A stretch of DNA of 64,000 bases, from positions 613,670 through 677,669 of the forward strand of contig JXTB01000123.1 in the NCBI GenBank assembly GCA_002914805.1, read 5' to 3'. Position numbers and translations under genes: made by a program. The stretch is from Parasponia andersonii (lineage: Eukaryota > Streptophyta > Magnoliopsida > Rosales > Cannabaceae). The notes under the pieces were generated by a model. It did not search any database and was not told the DNA's origin. It saw only the letters and a program-made list of their open reading frames with translations. Each line of letters opens with the position of its first letter. Positions within the stretch are counted from its first letter, which is position 1. Positions 37,969 through 49,578 of this stretch are shown piece by piece.

Positions 37969-40900
37969 ATGATGGCCTCGAATCAAATTCAGGAACTTCG
38001 CCCCATCATGGACTCAGAGTTGGATTCGCTGAGGAGACAGCTCTACCTCCCTAGCGGAGTCACATTGCAAAGGGTCGAGGGCCCCACGGATTGGTATCTT
38101 CGTCCCTCTGCCACCAAAGGCTCTATCATTTTGGGAAGAAGGCATCTGAAATGGTTGTGGTTCCCTCTTTCTCCCCTAATCCATTAGTTCTTCACTCTAA
38201 CGGGGATCCACCCGATGCAGCTGAATGCTAATAGGGTCATGATCCTGATGGAGCTCTCTGCCCTGTCAGTTCTCTATAACATGCATATCGACCTGGAGGT
38301 GGTCTTTTATGCTTACAAGCTCACCCTTATCCCCAAAAGGAGCTCCTACCCAACTTTTTACCTCCAACCGCTCTCGGGACGCCATATTTTCTGGGGCTTG
38401 CCGAGGTCGGATAAGCAATGGGACTCCCACTCTAGGTTGTATGTTGTTAAAGGGGCGTGGTGTTCTCCTTGGGTGAATGGGGAGCACTTCCAAATTCCTT
38501 CGTTTTTTCTGCAAAGTAAGTACTAGGTCGTGATTTTCGGGTCTGCGTTCACTTTGTCCGTTATTGCTCACGTTATTTTGTCTTGTGCAGCCTCTACGGA
38601 AGAAAATAGGTTTGAGCCGTATTTGTCTACGGGGTGGCTCAAAGGACTGGAAGGAATCATCATCTTCGAGTCTCCTGGGGACTACCTACACATCCAGGCC
38701 ATCCTGAATCCCCAGGTGATGAATATGATGCCTAGGATGGTCTCATACCTTTCCTTCCCGTTGGACACCTAGGTTATCACAAAGCACTTGCAGAGCCGAC
38801 TTGACACCTCGGCCCTAAACTGATTCCACTGGGACGAGCACAATCGCATCGCCATGGTAGGTCATCAGGTTACAGCTTCAAGCCAGCTGGTAGGTCCCAA
38901 TGAACTGGTGGCGCCAACTAGCCACAAGCTCGAAGAGGCTGTGAGGCTCGTGGCCGAAAAGTGCGTCAGGCTCTATAGGGAGGAAGCCGCCGCCCCCAAG
39001 AGGGCTAGAGGTGAGTTCATTTTCGCATCCTGCAGATTCGTCAATCGGGTTATGGCTGTGATCTAACTACGTTGTTTGCTCTTTATAGGTTCCGAAGCAG
39101 GCCCCTCGGCAGACCCTTCCCCAGTCAAAAGGAGTATTGCTGGACATAAGGCTCACCCCAAGGTATCCGTTGGCCGGCATCTCGTGGTGTCCTTAGAGGA
39201 TGAAGCACTTGTGGTCCCCCATTCCGGTGCAAGCAGACCTCCAATCGGGGAGACAACAGCCATAAAGATCGTATATGGCAAGAGGGCGCCTTTGAGCCTG
39301 CCCAAGGAATCTGTTGCTCTGATCTCCTCCACTTCCGGCTCTGGTTCGAAGACGAGCACGGGGTCTGGTGCTGCTTGCCCCTATGGGGAGATTGCTGAGC
39401 TCAGCAGGGGGCTCCGAGGTTGAAATCTCGGCTGTCCTCCCCTCCCCCAGTCCTAATAAAGCGGCGCCACGAGGCTGGCCCATCTAAAGAAAAAGAAGGC
39501 CCAGCAGAGAAGAAGGGCAGGGTTGCCCCTTCTTCTGACAGTGATGATGATGGGGCCATGCTGACCCTTTTGAGGAGGAGAAGGTCCGCGCACAGTGGCC
39601 CGTCTAGAGGGTTTGGTCAAGATAAGGCCGAAAAATCACATTCGGGCGGGTCTCCAAGGGGGGCGGCAACCGAAATTACTGATATGGCAGCAGTCATCGT
39701 GGCATCTTCTGCTGAGGATGTGCTGCCCCCTGCTATCACTGAAGGCACACTCGGTGATGCCCAGCTATCCTCCGTCCCCACCACCGCTGCTTCGGGAACG
39801 TGTCCAATTGGGGGAGAAGCTGCCCTCACGGTTGGCGGGGTGGAGTCGTGTTCCTTAGATGCGGACAATGCCCAAGGAGAGGGTCCAGCTGTTGAACCTG
39901 AACTGGAGGCGCTCTTCTTGGAGAACGTCGAGCTCATCGCTAGCCATACCATTGCGCAAGTTTGGCTTGTTTGGTTGCCTCCTCTATGTTTTTCAGCATC
40001 CTTGCTAAACACTGACCTCCTTTTCATGTATCTTGCAGCTAGCTGCCATCCGGTCCTTCTATTCCTCTTGCATCAAGGATCTGACCAGGGAGTCGAACTC
40101 CTATTCTGCACTGGCTGAGCAGAGCGAGGCCGCCTTTGCCGAGTTGAGGGCTGACTTTGTCTTGTATCGGAGCCTGGATAAGGCTAGGTTCAGCAGCGTG
40201 GTGGCTCATGCTCTGAGTGTCGAGAGGGTCAGGCGCAAGGAGCTGGCTACGAAACTGGCCGAGGTGGAGTCTGATAGGCTCGCTCAATTCGAGGCCGCCA
40301 GACTGGCCCAAAATGAGGTCAGGGTCAAGGAGCAAGAACTGTAGAGTGCTGGCGCAGAGAAAGGGTTGACTTTCATCGCTCGCAACAGGGCTATCGATGA
40401 TGCTAAAGAGGCGAGGAAAGCTAAGGCAAAAGCCAAACTGGAGGCCCATTCTCTGTAACGCAGACTCGACCGGTCAAATGAGGTAAACTGACATCTTTAC
40501 TTGGATCACTTAAAATTTATGGGGGCTCAAGTAGAGTTGTCTCGCAAGCACGGTAAAGACCTTGCTGACATTAACACCCCTTTGGTCGACGTGTCGTAGT
40601 GGTAGGCAGAGTTGAGGCTGGCAGCGCTAAGGGATAGACTAGCAGATGCGGAGAAACTAAAGACGAGGTACTAGAGGCAGGTGGATATCCTTTCTGCGAA
40701 AAGTTACAAGTCTGGCTGGGAGAATAAGGAATTCGAAGGCCACGCGGAGGTGGTAATGCCAGACCAGTTTGATGAGCAGAAAGGCATCGAGAGGGACTAC
40801 TATTCTGTCAAGTACTACATGCAGTAGCTAGGGGATGAGATCAACATCGTGTACCCTGCTGATGTGCTGAAGATGCTCGCCGCAAAAAAAGACGGGCCCT

Positions 40901-41124
40901 CTACATCCGCCTCTGTTGCCAAGGAGCTTATCCCCACTTTCGGTCAACTAGAGCAAGCCTCAGAGGTTCCTGGCGGTCAGCCTGATCTTTGGGCCTTAAC
41001 TGGTGAGGGGTCTGGTGCGGTCATTTTATCCAGCGATAATTCCAACTCGGGTATGCCACCACCCTCTATCGAAGCTAGTCCAAGCACCGAAACTGGCTGC
41101 GCTCCCCTAGCCAGAGGTAATTAG
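37969..41124 (+). pseudogene. Antisense extra gene of the Tat element, spliced, now broken
   Basis: Plus-strand gene opposite to gag-pol. The first exon (37969-38515) shows the pattern of the plant 'putative gypsy-type transposon' domain (PF04195-like): LPSGVTLQRV near residue 35, then FFTLTGIHPMQLN, then FYAYKLTLIP, then RSDKQWDS. Three short GT-AG introns are predicted: 38516-38590 (GTAAGT...GTGCAG), 39011-39088 (GTGAGT...TATAG) and 39960-40038 (GTTTGG...TTGCAG). Each join keeps the reading phase. The middle is acidic, Ser/Gly-rich and low-complexity (39.1-39.9 kb); 40.04-40.8 kb is coiled-coil-like, rich in A, E, R and K; the last block ends at TAA 41122. Damage: TAG at 38185 and 38770, a frameshift near 39420, TAG at 40342, and further stops to 40830. 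Its function in Tat elements is unknown. Confidence 0.7.
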
Positions 41125-41756
41125 GGCCCCTTGTTTTGTGTATTTGTAAAGTTGACCCTTGCTGTAATCGTCTATTCAAATAATAGAAACAGTATAATTT
41201 TCTCTAGTCTATTCTCTTCTCTCCTTCTTTTGTTGACCACGTTTAGGGTTAAGGTCAGATATCATTTGTGATGTCGTTCCCTTGTCTGCAGTGTAGCCGG
41301 CATTTGGGTTTAGCTCGATCGTACATGATTTCGAGTTATTAGTGAGTTCTCCTCACGCTATGATCAGCAAGATTAGTTTCGAGATAGGGATGTAAGTTCT
41401 GGCTCATCCGGTTTGAAGGAATTATAACTTCTGTTATGACTTGTCTTAGCAGAAATCGACCCGCGCGTGTAGCTGGACTTCTCCGACCCCAAATGGAAAC
41501 ACGCCTGGAATCAGCTCCAGGGGTTGGTTAACCATTGTTTGGACTCGCTGCTGCAGAGGAAAAGGCCCAGGCTCGGCTCTTATTTGGAGTAAACTGGGCG
41601 CTACCACTCTGATGTGTCCCTGTGAGTCCGTCCAAGACCCGCTTCTCACAAATAGAGCTTCTGGGTGTGCGTCCCTGTCGACCATGCCTTTTGTATTTTG
41701 GGAAATAATAAACAGAGTTTGGTTTTAACTTCTGTCTTCGTGCCTGGTCTTATACT
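41125..41756. other. Spacer between the antisense gene and the repeat arrays
   Basis: Non-coding on both strands as far as I can see; T-rich at the start (end of the antisense gene's transcript) and then mixed. No known site. Confidence 0.4.
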
Positions 41757-42092
41757 GGACTGCTTCCAACAGGTAGGCTCTAATTCTGTTTATTCCCAGT
41801 CTAAGCATAATTAAAATGCTCTCTGGGGAGGGACTGCTTCCAATGGGTAGACCCTGACCCCTCTTACTCTTGCCTTGCATACTGCTAAAATATTGTCTGG
41901 GAAGGGTCTGCTTCCAACGGGTAGACCCTGACCCTCTTACCTTTGCCTTGCATGCGGCTAAAATATTACTTGGGGAGGGTCTGCTTCCAATGGGTAGACC
42001 CTGACCCTGTTTTCCTTTAGCTTTTCGTATAGCTGAGGTGTTCCTTAGGAGGGGTCTACTTCCAATAGATAGACCATGTCCCACGGTGGGCG
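41757..42092. repeat. Tandem array, 74-base unit, about 4.5 copies
   Basis: The word TGCTTCCAA followed by a TAGACCCTGACC-like word recurs at 41761, 41835, 41909, 41982 and, altered, 42058: steps of 74, 74, 73 and 76 bases. The copies diverge towards the right end. Confidence 0.9.
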
Positions 42093-42100
42093 CTTCCATA

Positions 42101-42672
42101 GTACGATCGCTTTCGAGGTTTGCTGGCAAGTTTTTGGTTGCACAGCTCTTTCCTCTTCGTACATTTTCTCGGGCCATCGACAAGCATTTTATTGCACGAT
42201 GTGATTCCCATAGTACGATTGTTTTCGAGGTCTGCTGGCAAGTTTTTGGTTGCGCAGCTCTTTCCTCTTCGTACGTTTTCTCGGGCCATTAGCAAGCATT
42301 TTATTGCACGATGTGATTCCTATAGTACAATCGTTTTCGTGGTCTACTCACAAATTTTTGGTTGCGCTGCTCTTTCCTCTTCGTACATTTTCTCGGGCCA
42401 TCGGCAAGCATTTTATTGCACGATATGATTCCCATAGTACGATCGTTTTCGAGATCTGCTGACAAGTTTTTAGTTGCGCAGCTCTTTCCTCTTCGTACGT
42501 TTTCTTAGGCCATCGGCAATCATTTTATTGCACGATGTGATTCCCATAGTATGATCATTTTCGAGGTCCACTGGCAAGTTTTTGGTTGCGTAGCTCTTTC
42601 CTCTTCGTACGTTTTTTCGTGCCATCGACAAGCATTTTATTGCACGATGTGATTCCCATAGTACGATTTTTG
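42101..42672. repeat. Tandem array, exact 112-base period, about 5 copies
   Basis: The start word GTACGATCG or a close variant occurs at 42101, 42213, 42325, 42437, 42549 and 42661, always exactly 112 bases apart. Each unit holds TGGCAAGTTTTTGGTTGC, CTCTTTCCTCTTCGTAC and AGCATTTTATTGCACGA words. The sixth unit is cut short. No frame through it looks like a conserved protein. Confidence 0.97.
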
Positions 42673-42835
42673 GTTGTGCGAATAGTGCGTGGGATCTGCC
42701 ACTGTGGGTAGACTCTTTTCCATAGCGATCTAAAAGATAAATCCGTGCAGCAAAAAAAAAAACTTGACCTGTTTTAGATTTAAGCTTTTCAATAATATAA
42801 GCATTTACATGGGTCTTACAACATTTGCATGTGTC

Positions 42836-44040
42836 TCACAAGTGATACTTTTTCAAGTGCTGAGTATTCCACGTGTTCGGCAGGTTCTTCCCGGTCTTGA
42901 GTTCTTTCAGGATATACGCACCATTGTCAAGTGCTTTGATCACCTCATAGTGTCCAATCCAATTGGAGTCCAGCTTCGAGGAATTCCCTGTTCTGACCTT
43001 CAAGACCTAATCACCGATATTAAATCGACGAGCACTAACCTTCTTTATGTAGTAGGACCTAGCCTGCTAGTGGTACGAAGCCAGGTGGACTAGGGCCATG
43101 TTTCTCGTTTCTTCTAGAAGGTCTGTGTTGTGGCTTAGCTGCCGTGCATTTAGTAGGGCATCTCTAACCACTTCAAAGCGAAGGGTCGGGAGGCCGATCT
43201 TGATCGGGATCACAGCCTCTGACCTGTAGACCATGGCGAATGGTATTCTTCTCGCCGACCTCCGCTCCGTGGTTCAATAGGCCCACACAACGGCCAATAG
43301 CTCTTCTAACCACCTGCCTTTAGCCTCCTGCAAGTTCTTTTTGATATTGCTAAATATTGCTTTGTTTTTTGCCTCTGCTTGACCGTTTCCCTGAGGGTAG
43401 CTCACGGATGAGAAACTGAGCCTTATATCATATAGCTCGCACAACTCCTTAAGCTTAGTATTTTGGAATTGTGTGCCATGGTCAGCGTGTATCTCTTTCA
43501 GAATCCCATATCGACAGATTATATTTTTCCAAATAAAGTTAATTGTGTCTGCTTTATTTACGGTCGTGTAGGCTTCAGCCTCTACCCATTTGGTGAAATA
43601 ATCTACGGCCAGCAGGATGTACCTTCTTCTCCTTGGACTTCTTGAGAGCTCTCCGACGATGTCCAAACCCCACTTGGCAAACGGCCAAGGCGTTATGTTT
43701 GAATGGAGTTCCTCCGCGGGTTGGCGTATCATGGGGGCGAATCTCTGGCACTTATCACATTTTTTGACGAACCAGGCTACCTCTGTCATCATGTATGGCC
43801 AGAAGTATCCAGCCGTCAGAGCCTTGTGGGCGAGGCTACGTCCGCCAGAGTGGTTGCCGCATGCTCCTTCGTGGATTTCCTCCATCACTTTTTGCGCTTC
43901 GACAGGACTTACACACCGCAGCATGGGCCCTATTGTCGATCTCCTATACAGTTGTTCCCCCACCATCGAGTATCTGGCAGCCTTCAGTCTGATCGACCTC
44001 GCTTCTTGGGGATCTACGGGAAGCTTCCCCAATGCCAAAT
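42836..44040 (-). pseudogene. Tat-element integrase
   Basis: Integrase inserts the DNA copy into the host genome. The frame 43274-44038 (254 residues) holds the H-H-C-C zinc part (HEGACGNHSGG ... CDKCQRF) and the catalytic D, D and E: in WGLDIVGE, in HADHGTQFQ and in the QGNGQAEAKN segment. After a TGA at the VVWAY block (likely from CGA), the frame continues to a natural stop at 42836 through the tail blocks RNMALVHLASYHQQ and NTWNTQHLKKYHL. All catalytic residues are present; only the internal stop breaks it. Confidence 0.88.
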
Positions 44041-44329
44041 ACTAGATGATGGGTTTCATCCACCCCTCATCTGCACAGCCGGCCGCAAATACATGGCGTG
44101 CGGGGATCTCTGAGGGGTCCTTCATATTTTTGTCCTCTAAGAGAATCTCTGTGCATCCCGTTCCTCCAGTCGACGAGCTCTTAGCTAGCTCGTCGGCCTT
44201 CTGGTTCATCTCCCTAGGAATCTGTTCGATATTAAAACTGCTAAAGTGGGCTTTCGCCCCTATTACTTTGGAGAAGTACCTATGTAATCTCGGTTCTTTT
44301 ACTTTGAAGTCTCCCTTGACCTGACCTAC

Positions 44330-44620
44330 AATTAACTACGAGTCGGTTTTTACTGCGATGCTCTCTACTCTGAAGTGCAGTGCCAGTTCAAGACCTTGTA
44401 GCAGGGCCTCGTACTCCGCCTCATTATTTGTTGCCTGGAAACCGGGCCTCAAAGCTTTCTCTACTCTAAGCCCTGTTGGGGTTTGCAGGACTATCCCGAT
44501 ACCTGACCCCAAGAAATTCGTGGATCTGTCGGTGTAAAGGGTCCCAGCTAAAGGGTGGCGAGGTGGAGACGTCTGAAGCAGATCGTGCAGCTCGCCGAAG
44601 GATTTGATTTTCACCTGGAA
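44330..44620 (-). pseudogene. Tat-element RNase H domain
   Basis: Frame 44336-44614 shows the RNase H pattern LYTDRSTN (usually TDGSSN), then GSGIGIVL and ATNNEAEYEALLQGLELAL, ending at TDS before a TAG stop. The first catalytic Asp is kept but the Gly after it is Arg. Confidence 0.8.
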
Positions 44621-44704
44621 ATCCGCTATGACTTGCCCTTTCTTTGCTACTCGGGGCCGATACTCGATGTCGTATATCCCCAGTTCGATGGCCCACTTGG
44701 TTAG

Positions 44705-45898
44705 TCATCTCGATAGGTCCGATTTGGCCAAGATCTGCCGGATGGAGAAATCCGTGTACACGGTGACAGAGTGTATCTCAAAGTATTGCCTGAGTCTCTT
44801 CTTAGCATTAGCCAGAGAGAGGACCAGTTTCTCTGCCATACTATATCGTGTCTCGGTGTCCAAGAGCATGCGGCTTGTATAAAACACCGACTTATACTTG
44901 CTGTCTTCCTCGATGAATAGTACGGCATCGATTGCTACTTCAGACACTGCTAAATAAGCGTATAGGCACTCCCCCTCTGCCAGGGAAGCCAGGATAGGCG
45001 GATGACTTAGGTACAGCTTGAGATCTGTCAGTGTCTTGTCCTGCTCCTCCCCCCAGGCAACAGTGGAGCTTCTCCTTATGCATTGGAAGAAAGGCTTGCA
45101 TCGATCAGACATCTTGGAGACGAATCGGCTGAGGGCGGCTATCTTCTTGGCTAGGTGCTGGACCTCCCGAATAGTCGAGGGTCTCTGCACATCTGCAATG
45201 GAGTACAACTGGGTAGGATTGGCCTCGATACCCCTTCTGCTTACGATGTGCCCCAGGAACTGTCCGGAGGACACCCCGAACGCGCATTTCTTAGGGTTTA
45301 GACACATCCGATATTGTCTCAGAATCTGGAAACATTCGTCCAAATGTCCCAGATGACCCGAAGCTTCTCTGCTTTTTATAACCATGTCATCGATATAGAC
45401 TTCCATAGTCTTCCCTAGCTGTCCGGCGAACATTTTGTTCATGAGCCTCTGGTAGGTTGCCCTCGCATTCTTCAAACCAAATGGCATACGTCTGTAACAA
45501 TACAGATCTCGCTCCATAATAAATGTCGTGTGGATCTGGTTTTTCTTGTACAGGAGGATCTGGTTGTATCCAGAGTAGGCATCCAAAAAGCTTATCCTGT
45601 CGAATCCCGCCGTTGCGTCTACCATTTGGTCGATCTTTGGCAGGGGGAAGCTATCCTTCGGGCATGCCTTGTTCAAGTTGATGAAGTCTATACAAGTTCG
45701 GTCGTCGCTGTTTTTCTTTTTCACTACCACCGAGTTGGAGATCCAGCATAGGTATACGTATTCCGTGATCAGGTCGTTCTCCAGTAGCATCTCTACCTCC
45801 TTGTTGATTGCCCTGTTTTTCTCCGGCGCGAATCTTCGGAGTCTATGCCTAACCGGAGGGAAATTAGGGTCTATGTTTAGCCGGTGACAGGTGTGCAC
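44705..45898 (-). pseudogene. Tat-element reverse transcriptase with first RNase H
   Basis: Copies the element's RNA into DNA. A 397-residue open frame holds, in order, HRLRRFAPEK, the palm entry CIDFINLNKACPKDSFPLP, SFLDAYSGYNQI, MPFGLKNARATYQRLM, the intact catalytic VYIDDMVIKS, KCAFGV...FLGHIVS and the RNase H-type block YLAVSEVAIDAVL. It ends at a stop near 44705. The catalytic YIDD is intact. It belongs to a single pol polyprotein with protease upstream (46.1-46.7 kb). Confidence 0.92.
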
Positions 45899-46132
45899 AG
45901 GGTCAATCCCGGGTATGTCATCGTGGGACTAAGCAAAGATGTCTTCGTTCTACCTCAAGAATCCCAACAGCTCGTTCTTTTTCTCTTCGGGCAATAAGGC
46001 CCCGATTAATACTACCTTCATCGGCTCCACCTCTTTCAAAGGGATCGCTACCAGCTCCTCAATCGTAGATTCTGGTCCGTCAGACTCCTCTTTGATCCAT
46101 TTCATGTATGTTGGCAGGCGGTCCTTTGATTG

Positions 46133-46687
46133 CTATTCGTCCCCCATCAGGGCTATTGAAAAATATTTCCTCACGGAGGCCTGGTCTCCCTTGATGTCTA
46201 TCGTATAGGTACCATCCCTTGATAGACATCCTAAGACCTGGTGGAGGGTGGAGGCAACCCCATGCATGGCGTGGATCCATCCTCTTCCCATGATGATGTT
46301 GAAGGAAGACTGGCAATCGATAACGACGAAGTCTACCTCCAAGCATCTTTCTGCAGCGCAGACCTTCAAGGTCATATCGCCCAAGGAGCTGACCTTGGTA
46401 TAGTCGAAAGTGAACAGCGGCTGATAGGTCGGCCTGAGTGTGTTTCGATTCAGGCCCATGCTCTCGAATGTGCTGAGGAATAGGATATCGGCGCTGCTCC
46501 CACCATCGATCAGGACTCTTCCGACTAACACGGAGCCGATCTGCAACTTAATCACCAGGGGGTCGTCGTGAGGCAGGCGCACTGTGGTCAAATCTTGCTG
46601 GGTGAAGGTGATAGGGGCAGCAGAGACGCAACTTTCATCCACCCTCAAATGGTTGACGGAGTGTCCCATCCCCCTCAGGTGCTTCAC
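46133..46687 (-). pseudogene. Tat-element protease region
   Basis: Aspartic protease of the polyprotein. A 184-residue open frame has the flap-side and active-site block VLIDGGSSADILF (canonical DTG or DSG reads DGG here), followed by YQPLFTFDY and the RCLEVDFVVIDCQSSFNIIMGR segment typical of Tat and other Gypsy proteases. The Thr or Ser of the catalytic triad is replaced by Gly, so activity is doubtful. Confidence 0.82.
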
Positions 46688-46859
46688 CTTCTCTTCGGCC
46701 TTTTTTAGTCATTTTTCCTTCTCCTCCTAACCCTGGGTCGGCTCTGGTCTACCCACTATGGTCGGCACTATCCTCAGGCCTACTCTCCTGACCCGGAGGC
46801 CTGGGTCTGCTTGCCTTTTTCGGGCCTAGTGGTATCTTCCTATGGCTGGATTCTGTCGG

Positions 46860-48326
46860 TCTTTATGTACTGCTTCAATTTGCCAGCATGAATCGCCATC
46901 ATAACCTGCGCATAAAGATTGCGACAGTTGATGGTATCATGCTCGTGATCTTTATGAAATTGGCAGTACTTGTTCCTATTTTTATGTGCTCAGGAACGCC
47001 GGACTTGGGCGGGTCTTTGAAAATGCTTCTGTCCCTATTTTGAGGTAGATCACATCGATCGGTGTGTTGAGCTTGTATTTCGGCAGTGGGTCACAGGACA
47101 CCTTCCTCCTCCTGCCGCCTTCTTGACCGCCTTAGGTGGGGGCTTCTTGTTTCGGAATCGGCCCTCGGTCTGTCGTGGGCCTCTTTACCCCTTGCGGGGC
47201 CAGGGTTTGTACCGGCGCTATTGTTATCACTGCGGGTGCCTTGGGTATTTTCTAGCAGCTTTCCAGCACCCTAAATACCCCTTCCGATTTTGCCTGGACG
47301 TCCGGCATATCGTACGAAAGGTTTAAGAGCAGGTAGTCCGATAGCATCGATCCTGGCTACAGGCCCCTAACAAACGAGCTCGTAGCTTGGACCGAATCGG
47401 CATTGTGTACTAGGGACATCACCTCAAGGAAACGTGACAGGTATTCTCTCGGAGACTCATTCGCGGTTTGTTCCAACCGGTCAAGGTCTCGCATGGTATT
47501 CTGCTGCCTCAGGGCACCCGCGTACTGCTTCAAGAAAAGTTTACAGAAATCTTCGAACCCGTTTATGGATTTCTCTGGGAGCTGTCTGAACCATAATAGG
47601 GCCAGTCCCTCCAAGATTGTGGAGAAGACTTTGCAGGTTACAGCTTCGTCCCTACTTTCCAAGGCCATCTTCTGCTGAAAATGGTATATGTGATCGAGAG
47701 GGTCAGTTTTTCCCTCGAACAACCTGAAGGTTAGGGTCGTGAAATCTTTCGGCTTGGGCTCCATTTGGATCCAGTCAGTGAAGGCCGTCCGGCTGATCCC
47801 TCGCACAGTTTGTTCTACCAGATCATCGGAGGTCTGGCTATGATGAGTCCCGAGCCTCTTACTCAGCTCTGCCATCATTTCTTGCTTCCAGTTAGGAAAC
47901 ACACCTTCAAGGCTTTCTTGGTGTCTTCTGTCCACTGCTGCTCTTGCTCAGAAAGGCCTCATCTGACTTTATTGCCCTCCCTGCATTCGTGATCGAGATG
48001 GGGTAGGCATTTCTCTCAGCGGTTGGCCCCCAGACTCTTATTGGACTTTTGCGTCGAAATCTTCCTTCGCTCGCTCCTGGCTTCGCTTGCCAACAGGCCC
48101 TCGAGGCAGGCGTTATCTCTACGCACTTCTGCGACTTCATCCTTTAAACCCAGGACGGCCTCGTGGGCAATCTCTGCCTTCTGGCTTGCTTCTACCAGGG
48201 TGGCGAGCATCTGGTCCAGCATTTGTCCAGTTTAGGTTGTGCTCCCCGGGAGCTTCCTTCGGCTTCGGGTGGATTCCCGTCGGCATCGGGACATGTGCTT
48301 CTGATTGTCATTTTTGAAGGTGCCAT
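46860..48326 (-). pseudogene. Tat-element gag
   Basis: Capsid and nucleocapsid protein. A likely start ATG is at 48326. After a frameshift near 48220, a coiled-coil-like stretch (48016-48222) is followed by the capsid domain in the frame 47357-47935 (SFSGKTDPLDH-type block reading FEGKTDPLDHIYHFQ, then FRQLPEKSINGFEDF and LDRLEQTANESPREYLSRFLE). The C-terminus at about 46870-46980 has the Tat gag zinc block YCQFHKDHEHDT...CRNL. Several stops and frameshifts separate the pieces. Confidence 0.85.
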
Positions 48327-48415
48327 CTTCCAATGCTATATGGCTTTTTGTTCGGGGAGAGTGCGATCATGAGACTCTAACTCTTCCTCTCACACTTAAA
48401 GAAAAAATATTCCTA

Positions 48416-48430
48416 CAGACGGTGCCAAAC
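48416..48430 (-). other. Primer binding site of the Tat-type element
   Basis: Minus strand directly after the 5' LTR reads GTTTGGCACCGTCTGT. Tat elements usually have a TGGCGCCGTCTGT-like primer site here, so this is that site with one change. Confidence 0.65.
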
Positions 48431-49578
48431 TGTTGGAGCGGTTTCCACCAGCTATCCACATGTCGTTGAACCGCTGATGTTGTACCTTCCAACTGTCTTC
48501 GTATCCTTGCTATCTAAAAGTGCTCCTGGCTCTGGCAGGGTCGGAGAGGCGGGAGTGGCCACCTGCAAAGACTCTTCAATACTTAAGTCAGTAGTTTTTC
48601 TTGGTAGCCAGGATTTAGTTTTTCTCTGTATGAGTATATATTTTTTCTTCTCATAAACTTTTTTAGATATCTCTTTTTTTATTCATACATGCCCCCTTTT
48701 TTCGGGGGCTCCTGGCTCATATATGTAGTCTTAGGACTATGGACCTCATGATTCTCAATCCCAGGACAGAGTACTTTCTCTCATCTGGACTTACTTCAGA
48801 GATCACGAGCCGTAATTACCGTGATTCTCCTTGTATCGTCGAGGCCTGATTTTCGCCGTCCCTTATGGCCCGAGTCTATCAGGGGTGAGACTTTGACAAG
48901 CCGCCGTTCTGTCAAGATGGTTTGCCCAATATGCACACCTAACTCAGGATCGCATTAAATGTCCTGTCTGGATCTAGAAAAGCGCGTTACCATTCGAGGG
49001 TCTTCTGGAGGAAGACCCCTGAGCCTCCCGACCCTTAGCTACGGAAGTAGGGAATGAGTTGGGCCGAACCGATCCAGGGTCTGGAATGGAGTAGTTTGTT
49101 CCCTGACAGCTCACGGGTCCATAAAGTATCACGTGCAACTCGCATGGCTTTAAACTGGTCACTCTGGACACGTAACGGATAACGCACACTCTTCGTAGTC
49201 TGTTTTNCAGGGGTGAGACTTTGACAAGCCGCCGTTCTGTCAAGATGGTTTGCCCAATATGCACACCTAACTTAGGATCGCATTAAATGTCATGTCTGGA
49301 TCTAGAAAAGCGCGTTACCATTCGAGGGTCTTCTGGAGGAAGACTCCTGAGCCTCCCGACCCTCAGCTGCGGAAGTAGGGAATGAGTTGGGCCGAACCGA
49401 TCCAGGGTCTGGAATGGAGCAGTTTGTTCCCTGACAGCCCACGGGTCCATAAAGTATCACGTGCAACTCGCATGGCTTTAAACTGGTCACTCTGGACACG
49501 TAACGGATAACGCACACTCTTCGTAGTCTGTTTTGTCACGTAATCGTTTACGTGGTACGTGGTCTAGGAACGGGCTCC

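Noticed and set aside
39153-40449. Long minus-strand frames (96-136 residues) opposite to the antisense gene of the Tat element
   Set aside because: Composition is that of a GC-rich complementary strand; gag-pol of the element ends at 42836 and no known domain is found in these frames.
42038-42462. Overlapping open frames of 70-102 residues on the plus strand and 79-152 on the minus strand over the tandem arrays
   Set aside because: They are open because the repeat unit happens to lack stops in some frames; the translations simply repeat the unit.
42101-42672. CRISPR-like array
   Set aside because: Units are 112 bases long without unique spacers, in a plant retrotransposon; this is an ordinary tandem repeat.
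43463-44113. Plus-strand frames of 60-142 residues opposite integrase
   Set aside because: The minus strand encodes integrase with complete catalytic residues; the plus frames are shadows.
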